From assembly GCA_028565715.1 (NCBI GenBank), contig JAOXYC010207684.1, positions 1-11,411 on the forward strand: DNA of 11,411 nt, in the 5' to 3' direction. A model generated the notes under the pieces. That model worked only from the letters and a program-made list of their open reading frames with translations, was not told the origin of the DNA and ran no database searches. Positions within the stretch are counted from its first letter, which is position 1, and every line of letters starts with the position of its first letter. The position numbers were made by a program, and so were the translations under genes. Source of the DNA: Phoronis pallida (Eukaryota; Phoronida; Phoronidae). Below, one piece after another: positions 1-9,600 of this stretch.

Positions 1-1
1 A

Positions 2-42
2 GTTCATTGGTGTCCCTCGCTTCGCTCGGGCCACCAATGAAC
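2..42. repeat. Hairpin: 11-bp perfect inverted repeat
   Basis: GTTCATTGGTG (2-12) pairs with CACCAATGAAC (32-42). The 19-nt interior, containing CCC/GGG and TCGCTTCGCTC, can extend the stem. Snap-back ends like this are common at the edges of small non-autonomous transposons; only one end would be inside the window. Confidence 0.6.
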
Positions 43-381
43 CATGTCGGGCTACAAATCATCCAAGCCGGTCCTTACATGAGCCGTAATGCCCTCTAAA
101 ACAACTTTATTGTTATATTCTAGAAAGGCACTTCGTAAAGCAGGGGAACACAAAGAATCTCATAACTTTGACATTTTGAGAAATTTACACCAAATTAACA
201 GTCAAACACATTTTTATTGGATTGAGAACCAATAAAAATAATAGCGATATCTTAAATCGGTTTAATTGAACTATATTCTTCCTACAGACTGTGCAACTCC
301 ACTAATTACTCACCAGAAAAAGTCAATTTTCTGGGGTATAGTGAATTTGAGAAACTGTCTGTGGTTATTTTTGAATAACTT

Positions 382-387
382 TTTATT
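382..387 (-). promoter_or_regulatory. Possible poly(A) signal AATAAA
   Basis: AATAAA on the minus strand lies about 80 nt after the TAA that ends the read-through frame of the last stalk exon. It would fit a 3' UTR if that exon is terminal. The region is AT-rich, so the hexamer is expected by chance (another sits at 487-492 inside the open frame). Confidence 0.2.
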
Positions 388-544
388 TTGTCAGCGAATT
401 ACCCTCAATTTTTTTTTTCACCATTCTGCTCAACCAGAAGAATATTTATGTGCGAGGGTTTCAAATTTTATTGAAGTTTTGATACTTTTATTTTTGATTG
501 AAGTGTCGTGGTCCTGGAAAAAAATATAACGAAATACTGCAAAC

Positions 545-676
545 CCTTATTTCCACCGGGAGGACGGGCTGATGGTGTCGCTGGCGGTGCATGAGTACTC
601 GACGTCTTTGTTGGAGAAGGGGCGTCTGTGTTCAAGTGGACTATCCGTGAAACCTCTGTTGGCGACTGTTGAGAAC
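545..676 (-). CDS. Exon 19: Ser/Thr/Pro-rich stalk exon, copy B
   Basis: The acceptor TTTCTGAGGCAG|GTTCTC enters in phase 1. The product SQQSPTEVSRIVHLNTDAP then SPTKTSSTHAPPATPSARPPG and GNKG matches copy A apart from five substitutions and a four-residue deletion. Most nucleotide differences are synonymous, so both copies look constrained. The placed donor AAGG|GTTTGC is as weak as in copy A. Without splicing the frame continues for 25 codons (GLQYFVIFFSRTTTL...) to TAA at 470-468, so this may be the last coding exon. Confidence 0.65.
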
Positions 677-3600
677 CTGCCTCAGAAAACAAACAACTGC
701 TGTATATATGATCATATTAAAGGCATACATCGTGTTATTAACGAATAACGTTTTATTTGTCAGCTTCTTTTACCTTTTTTTCATTTAAATATTACGAAAC
801 ACGTAACAATTATCGGTTCTCTCGTAAGTCTGTTTCGATTTTTCACCGAGTCACAAATGGGCTTTTACTATTGTCGACACTCACGAATAGGTTGAAAAGC
901 GAAAATGACGTCACAGATAACTAGACCAGCAGTGGTTGTCAGAATCTACGCTTCCGGTAAGAATATAGACTTTTGAAAATTAAAATAAAATGCAACCAAG
1001 TTTATGGAGGAACAACGACCACACCACATCTTTGGAGAGAAATATTAACCATTAATCTGAAGAGAACCTCAAAAAGAAAACCAGCCAAATAGAAGCAGTC
1101 GCAATTTGTGTTGTCACTCGATCCCGTTTGACAATTCGTAACTTGACGGGTTAATCAATGAATAATGCCATGGTATAAAGAAAGACTGCTAACCCTTAGT
1201 CCCGGATCTAGTCCTGCCAGGAGGACGGGCTGATGGCGTTGCTGGCGGTGCATGAGTACTTGGCGTTTTTGTTGGAGAAGGGGCGTCTGTGTTTAGATGA
1301 ACTATCTGTGAACCCTCTGATGGTGACTGTTGGGTACCTGCCAAAGACAACAATGTTCAATGTTCTCCTTCAATGTTCTTCAGAAGACGGATACAAGGCA
1401 AAACAAGCATAAGAGATTCGACCAAATACTTTTAAAAGTATGGATTTGTCACCAATAAAAGAAAAACTATAAGCATGGCTTTTAAACAGAAGTTATGATT
1501 TTGAATCAAACAACTTACCTAGAACATTTAATCGGACCTTACAATCCTCCCGATTCTCCATCGTGGTGTCGACATAACATGTGATCTCACTTCCGTCATC
1601 GCGTGACGTCACGTTCATTAGCGTTAACCGAGTCGATCCATTTGAATGGTCTCGGTGATACATCATTCTGCGACCTATCCTCGAATGAAATTGAAGGGGT
1701 TCGTCTTCATTTTCCTGTAGTTGATTTAGTTATCTTTAAACCACGATGACAACTATTGAGGGTTTTTTAGACATAAAACAGTACGAAGTGTACAATTCTA
1801 GTATAGGCTACTCTGTGTGTACGGCGCGGCTTGTTGATGTTGTAAACCTTATCAATGGTTTTGTCGAGTAATTACAAGAGAGTAATTACAAGATGAAAGT
1901 GTATACATGTAGTTAATGGAAAAAACTAATTGCTATGTTTTACTTTATGTAAATGAACTCTTTGATTTATAAAAACTGATGTCGTACCTGCTCCACAATA
2001 GGGTCTCCATCGAGTAACCATTGTATCTTGGAGACCTTCTCATTATCATTTATTAATAGATAATGACAGACGATGGTGATGTTTGATCCTTTCTTTACAT
2101 CTTGAATGACTGGCTCATCATTATCATCTTCATTCTCATCATCGTCATCGACATCGTCATCATCAATCCAGTATCTACCGCTATCGCCAGCAGCCTCAAC
2201 ATTAGTCCCGCGACCGATAGTGGGCACTAGCAACGAAAGATAAAAAACAGGTTACAGAAAAGTGTGTTGAATATCTCCTTTACTGACTGTATTTGCACTG
2301 CTTGCCCATCGACACCTCCACAATATATTATTGTCATTATTTATTATTATAACCAGTTCTGTTTTTCGTGTACATGCTTTACAATAAAAGTTTTAAAGAG
2401 TAATTAGATAGATAATTTCAAAACAAAAATTATTTCATTTCCAAACTCGCCACTACTTCTCTCTATTGTCCTACCTGGATGTTGTGTTGCTGCCTTGGTG
2501 GTGGTCTTTAAAGTGGTACTGGAGTTACGTTGTGTTATGTTTAGCTGGGAAGTATTGACTTGGTGATTTGGAATAGAGGGAATGGTTCCGTCCACCGCCG
2601 GGATGTGCGCAAACGGATTGGCACCTGTATGAGGCAACCCAACTGTATCTGGAGGCTTATGGGAAGTTTCTGGAGGTTTATGGGGAGTTTCTGGTGGCTT
2701 ATGGGAAGTTTCTGGATTCTTTTGGACCGTGGTAGATTGCGGAGGGTGAGGAGCGTCTTTTCTCTCAGTTGGCCCTTTCGTGTGGCTCGTATCATGTGGT
2801 GCATTGGTTGGTGGAGGATGTGCCTTTTGTGCAGAAGGTTTGGGAACCTCATGGAGTGGTGGCGGTTCATATTCTGTTGAATCATCAGAAAGCTCTGGTT
2901 GGCGATATGACGCATTGACTACAACAGTTGGGTTGGCGGTCACGTGTGGTTCCACATGGTTGCCATGCTCATGTGAGATCGTCGCGGGAGCATGCGCACT
3001 GACGGTGCTTGGCTTACGTGTTGTTGGCAATGGTCGGGGGGTTGTGGTAGTCGGTGTCTCTGAAATGAAGACGTCATGTCATTATTCACTGGATATATAC
3101 ACATGAGGCATTTAAAGCGAATTACTAAGTAGGCCTACATGTCATGATATAAAAAAGATGAACTTTTGTAGAGTTGACGGGTGTTGTTTGGAGAATCATG
3201 AATTTGATTCCATGAAGTTTCTTTAGCGATGTGACATTGTTGTAGTTAAATGAGCCGCCTCACCTTTGATTGTAACTGTTAAGTTAACATGCCTCCTCTT
3301 GTGTTTAGCGTGACCATCAAATACTGTACAGAAATAAACGCCACTGTTTGACGTAGTGACGTTCGTGATAAGCATAGAGACGTTGGTTACGTCTGCGGAA
3401 GGAACAGCCGACACTTTGTCGTCAAGGCCACTCAGGTGAAAATATTTCCACGTTTTGTTACTGAATCGTTTCGCAAAGAGACCACTGTCATTGGCGTATT
3501 TATATGACCATGTGACATTCGTTACGTTTCCACCGGGCTGTAAAGTGTATTTACAAGATAGCTGAACGGAATCGCCTTGAATAGCTTTGTAGTTGGTAGG

Positions 3601-6600
3601 CACGCTCACTCTCTCGATTCCTAAATAATATTGCCTTTTGTTAGATATTTGCTTTAAACGAAAATGGTGCCCTCCAAACGTTGACAATTAACAGTTGATT
3701 TAGTGAACGTAACCTTAACCATTATTTAAAGTAACGAAACTATATTATACATATCTCACAAACTCATATACTGTATTCATACTCTGAAGGTCAGGCCCGC
3801 TGAATAAAAGAAACGGTGGGGCGCCATTTAGCGCACTCCTTCAAGTCACGACAATGGATAGTTCTAAGTTGATTTTGAACTCAGGGATCGATTCGGGTAT
3901 CCCAGGAGCATTTGAAGTGTTTGCTTCGTCTGACGGTAAAGAGGTCGGAGACCAGGTGACCAGAACAAAAACGCTACTCCATAATTAATAACTGGTGTCA
4001 GGTCAGACTGGTAACCGGGAAGAACCACGTGACCAGACTGTGAGAGAGTGTATATCCGAATGCCGTAACTCTCTTCCTATGTATTACAAATTCCAAACAG
4101 TTCAGAAGCATTGGGATGATCTGGTTATCTATTTTACAAAAAATGATTGATATACCTGGACACGGGTTTTCTTTGCATGTCCCGTATTGTTTTGGTTCAC
4201 CTGGACAGTCCAGTCCACCAAAGCTCGGACGTGGATTATTGCACGTTCTCGTTCTGGCGTTCTCTCCACTTCCGCATGTGACGTCACATTTTGTGAATGA
4301 CGACCAAGGACTCCAACCGCCATTCACTTCAAAATCCAATACACACCGTATCAATATTATTTTGTCAATACACCGCCGTAAAGTAACCTTTAAGATGAGT
4401 TTCAGCCATTATTGTTTTTTGGCATATGTTGAACATTATTGCTGAAAGTTTATCAAAATATTTGGAATGTACTGAAAACACTGTTTTTCAAATTTCAATT
4501 ATGTTCACATACCTGTTATTCTCTATCTCTGGCAGAACTAAAATGACGAAGACCAGTTTATGCGTACTCTTTCAACTTACCTTTCGGACATTCCTTCGAA
4601 AAACAAGCTTCAGTGTCCTCCTTCACTCCCCTACAATCCTTGCCGTCTGCTGAATGTGGAGGGTTATTACATTCCCTCTTTCTGGTGTGAGTTCCTTCAT
4701 CACACGTGGCGCTGCACGCGCTCCACGCAGACCATTCGCCCCAATTTCCATTTACTAAAGACGAAAGTCGGTTGCTGACTGTGAATTATTTTTCGCCACT
4801 GAGATGTTAAAAATGGAGTTGCAAGGCTAAAAAAATGTCATCTCGGGAATTTCTTACTCAAATATCTCAAAATTGAAGTAAATGTCAAGCACATGCTTCC
4901 ATTATCATATTCATTTCAGAAAAAAATAAAAAAACGTACCTTGACAGAAAGATATTAAAAACAAATTAGACATTGTAGTAACAGCCATGACCTTTGGATA
5001 GAAACACAAGGTCTTCATTTAAATTAAAACCCTTATGAAATATTGCCCATTTTCACAAATTTGTGTTAAAATGAAAGTGAACGCTGCTGTTTTGAGCACA
5101 ACAGGTGGTAGCTGTTTTCAAATTATGATTTGCCTGCTATCAGAATTGAATTGAATCTCGTAGAAATAAATATATACCTTTCACTCTCAATATTGTAGAA
5201 TTCTCTTCACTCAACCCCGATTGCAGCTCCACTGCACATGTATATTTCCCCCTGTCATTTGACGTCACATTCAGCAGTTCAACAGACAAGTCAGAACTGT
5301 GGGGCTGATAATTCGTCTTGGCGCGCTTGCCGAATTTCGGATCGAATCTGCCATCTTCAAATTCCTTGTGGTTGCCCGCAATAGCTTCGAAGATAAGTTG
5401 TGTTTTATTCATTGACGACACGTAGCGTGACCAGTTGAAACGCTTGAATCTGGCCCCGTCTTCGAGCTCGTAATGACACCTTAGATGAACAGGCCTTCCC
5501 TGAGTGCCTTGGGTATCGCGCGGAACGGTCAGTGTCTTGATGGCTAGAAAGGTACCAACAAATAACATGACTTTTAGCACAGTTATTACAAAGTCTTTAA
5601 ACACGCGTATATCCTGGCACCGGGTTTAAAAAATTAAACTTAAAGTCGGTCCTCCAAAGATTACCAATAACATTAAGCAGTCTAACGAGGATACTTTTGA
5701 GAAGCATGTGATGCTATTTATTAGTTTTGAAAAATAGAGTTGATTGATTGAATTTTTAAAAACCAGGACCGTTCGAAGAACTGCGTTGAGTAGTGAGTTA
5801 TGTTGAGTAGTGAGTTATGTTACAAATCCTCTCGACTGGATGGTCACATGATATCACCAAAATAATAAACCTATTTACAGACTATCTACAATCTACAGAA
5901 GCGCTTCAAGCCGAGGTACAATGCACATGTATTCTAACCCGGGTTTTGGCGAACGAGTCCACTTTATTGTAAATCGATTACATGCCCGATAGATGTTTAT
6001 TCAAGTATCCAAAATAACCCCACCCCAGATTAATTGTTACTTTTGTAGTTAGATAGCACTAAAGCACGATGATTCTTTTAAAATTTTCATTCATAAAAAG
6101 TATGTTTAAAATTGCTTTACTCGGACATGTGCAAGGCCTCTCTCCTGTGTTTTGTCCTTTGCATTTGTCCTTCCAGTCCCGCCAACACATTCTCGTACGC
6201 GTCATTCGATTGGTCGAACAGTCACAGTCGGACCAGGGTGACCAATCAGACCAGACTGCAAAAACTGAAACAATAGCAAGTTGTTAAAACACGCAATCAC
6301 AGAAGAATCCTAGCCCAGTTCGGAATAACGTCAACGAATACTATCTTGATTAGTAATATCTGAATATCTTGATGTATAAGTCTATCTCGGAAGTGTGTCA
6401 GAAAATCGCCATTCAGCGCTCTTTCTTTTAAAATTACACCCGTACCCGTGGTCAACATTTTGAGAAGTCATTAATTTCCACTTGATGTCCTTTGAAGGAC
6501 ATCAAGTGAAAAATTTTAACATGGGAAGAACCCTGAATACATGGCGCTCCATGCACCAACGTTTTTAAACTAAAAATAAAAAAATGATTTATAACCTTTA

Positions 6601-9600
6601 AGATCACAATGCAAAGGTTGTTATTGGACCTAACCACTTGTCAAAAGATTTGGCCTGAATGATTGGAATGACATTGGCGCCCAGGCAGTTGTTTTGGGAC
6701 ACACTTCGAATGAGTTCAAATCTATGAAGAATTATTCTCATTCAAACGTTTTTTTGATTTATTCTGTTTACTTCGATAATTCCACTTGGTCCAGGTTTTG
6801 TCTTTCATCTTTGGAACTGTACTCGTCGCCACAAACTTAAAGCTGTCGTTCTCATTTCTGTGAACAGGAGGGCGGATGACGGTCAGCTTAGCAACACTAT
6901 TCATCACTTTCTGACGAACTTGATGCCCGCCATATGGTATCGGCTTCTCTCCAGCCGCAAACGCCCATGTTACAAGGGGTCTTATGTCTTTCCTGTGGAA
7001 TAGCAAAATTAAAACAACTTCTCAAAAGGACAAAGAGCACTTTTGAGTAATACTTATACATGCGACTTTCAATTGACGTGGAACATTGGCACTTGCAAAT
7101 TGTCATTTACATGCTCAAACGACTACTACACTACTTTATATGGTATGGAATAATCTGTATGTGTTAACTGTTTGCATGTTGAAAGTGCTACAGGATATAA
7201 AAATTGACTCTAAAACTTTACCACCGAATTGATAGTTAGTTACCAAACCTAAGCAATACCTCGTTCTTCCTGGAATATGACGCATATATGACCACGTGAC
7301 CGTTGATACATTCTCAGTCGGCCAGAAATATATGGTGACGGTCATTGTCTTTGCGGGTGATACAGGCAACGGCTCGATGATGAATTTAGCTTTGAGTCGG
7401 CTACTGACTAGATCTATCAAGCAAAAATAATTTATTGCAAATGTTTTTGTATCCACATTTTGGAACTTTCAAGCTCTTAAAAGAGTAACCCCAATTCTAG
7501 TTTAACAGAGTAAAAATCGATAAAACATTTGAACGTTGACTGCAGTCAAAACATTCATTATCAATTTCTCCCGTAATTAAGGGGACGATTAGTGTATATG
7601 GCCAACATTTTAAATAGTTGTGTAAGGTACGTGTAGGTTTTGAGAAATGAAACCGTGAAATTTGCTAATAAAGCTGTGCAATGGCACACGGCGACCGCGG
7701 TTTGGTTCGCTTTTATTTGTGGTATACTTTCATTCTTTTCAATTGATAGGCCACCCATCAAAGTCGACTATGGCGAGTCTCTGTTTTGAAGAAGTTTGGC
7801 AGTATGTAAATATAGTGGTTGAGTTGCTATCAGGGCTTATATCACCATCATGGTAGTGAACACCCAGTTGTTCTACTCATGGATAGCAACTCGGTTGTTG
7901 TGTAAAAATGAAACGAAGTACTTAATATATAATCGGAACTTTTCTGTAGGGCTGTATTTGTGTATAAAGCATTTAAAAATTGATAATATATTACATAAAT
8001 ACATAGCGACTATTGTCGAAGGGATAACCAAACAATACTTACTGAAGACAGACAAACTCATAATTTTCTCTTGGCATGTCTTGTTGTTGTTTTCCCAGTA
8101 CGAGTAATGTTCATTCCGCCAGCAAATCCTACAAGAATAATCCTTTCTTTCGTCTTCACGTGTAACATTCGTTATATTGAGCAAGTATATCCTCTGACTT
8201 GGTCCCTTGGTTACTGGCGGCTGTCTGAATTTCTGATATGAAGTAGGTTTCCACGTTATGTTCGAAAATTTCTCGTGTTCACGGTCAAATTTCCATGTAC
8301 AGTTGAGGTTGACGCTCCGATAGCTTATTGACATCACTTCTTTTGGTGCCTTGACAAAGTCTTGAATAAACAACAGATTGAAATTAAACTACTTTAAACG
8401 AATGTTCTCTCTAGGGATTTAACTAACATCTGTCAAACACGGAATCGATCACTTAAAATTGATACAACAGCATCTTACAACAGTGGTAGTTCCTGATGGC
8501 GGCACAAGGACAACTTTACTATGTCAAAGCCGCCATGTTGTATATTAGCACTACACAGCTTGTGACGTCATAAGAAAATGGTGGGGGGTTAAATGCAATC
8601 AAAATCTTTCTTCTTCCACTGAATAAGAATGGAAGACTATAAAGAAACCTTTTCTCAAGTTTTTTAAGATCATTTAAACTGTACCTTTTCACACTTTGAT
8701 CTTCTTGATAACTGAATTCAATGAAACATGTTCAAACCATTTACCTTCGCAAAACTTTCGAACATTGCACTTCTCAGTTCTTGTCTGGTACGTGTTTGTT
8801 GGTTTGCAGGATCTCCCGGCATATTCTGGTTCGACACACGTTTTACGCTGAGTTCTCACCGAAGTCGTACCACATGTGGCAGTACATGGTCCCCAAGTCG
8901 TCCAATGGTATGACGCGTCGGTATCGTCTGCGGTACACAATGGTATTTCGCAGTAAGATTGTCTTATGGTCTAAGATTCCCACCACCCAAAATTTTAGGA
9001 CTTGAAGCCCGGAAAAAATTGGGCGGATCATTCCAAAACGACACTGACGAAGACGGCAGCCATTTCACCCAGATGTCGTCGAAATAATCTGAGGTAAATT
9101 TTTGCCTAAAACCAGTCGGAATGGAAAGATGAAATGTCAAATTTATACCGGTACTAGAAGTTACCAAATAGGAATTGAAAAGTGGTTAATCTTACTGTAA
9201 CACGGTGGTATTGTACAGGGCGATATGTCACCGTTGCGTAGTTCACATACGGGTGCTTTGAGTGGCTCGTGTTGAAATGACATTCTGCTACACGGTGTTT
9301 TGCACCTCCTACCGGCGAAATCAAAACTCGGCTTTGTTGCTTGAAAACTTGAATCATTCGGTTCAAAACAGTCTGTAAAAATGTTGCTATCAGTCTTTTT
9401 TGCAAGTGATTTCAATCGGTCGCAATATCCAGTAAAAACAAAAGGAGGGGAATATAATTAATAACTTAAGGACAAAATAAAATCAACGAAGTCGCTGTCG
9501 AACATCGGACTTCGATTTCTGTTATACATGTAGGCGACGAGCCAAAGAAACGGCTAACTCGGCTATCAGATATATAGTCAGAATATTGCTACTATGACTG

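Larger units (their letters stand above)
1..544. other. AT-rich flank with no recognised exon
   Basis: This stretch is downstream of the last placed exon. It has a short hairpin at its left edge and long T/A runs. A plus-strand open frame at 266-529 has no recognisable domain and low-complexity hydrophobic composition. It is either intron or the 3' UTR and beyond. Confidence 0.5.

Noticed and set aside
2560-3106. Overlapping long plus-strand open frames and a second minus-strand frame across the mucin-like exon
   Set aside because: They are shadows produced by the Pro/Thr/His-rich codon composition; they have no domain signature and no splice logic, unlike the minus-strand frame.
5905-5970. 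Plus-strand AEVQCTCILTRVLANES, resembling an Ig B strand
   Set aside because: Short, ends at a stop, no Trp or F-strand partner nearby and no convincing acceptor.
7136-7259. Extension of the Ig2 first-half frame past 7260, adding YCLGLVTNYQFG
   Set aside because: The downstream donors are in the wrong phase for the next acceptor, and the extra residues would make the domain overlong.
8476-8555. Plus-strand reading TTVVVPDGGTRTTLLCQS, which looks like the start of an Ig domain
   Set aside because: The frame stops after VVY, there is no supporting second half or splice context, and the stretch lies between inverted ATGGCGGC/GCCGCCAT sequences, so an inverted-repeat element is a better explanation.
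906-8570. Repeated TGACGTCA (CRE-like) palindromes
   Set aside because: Several fall inside coding exons, where they encode the recurring V-T-S or D-V-T of Ig and TSP1 motifs, so they need not be regulatory sites. The intronic ones are too few to argue for a function.
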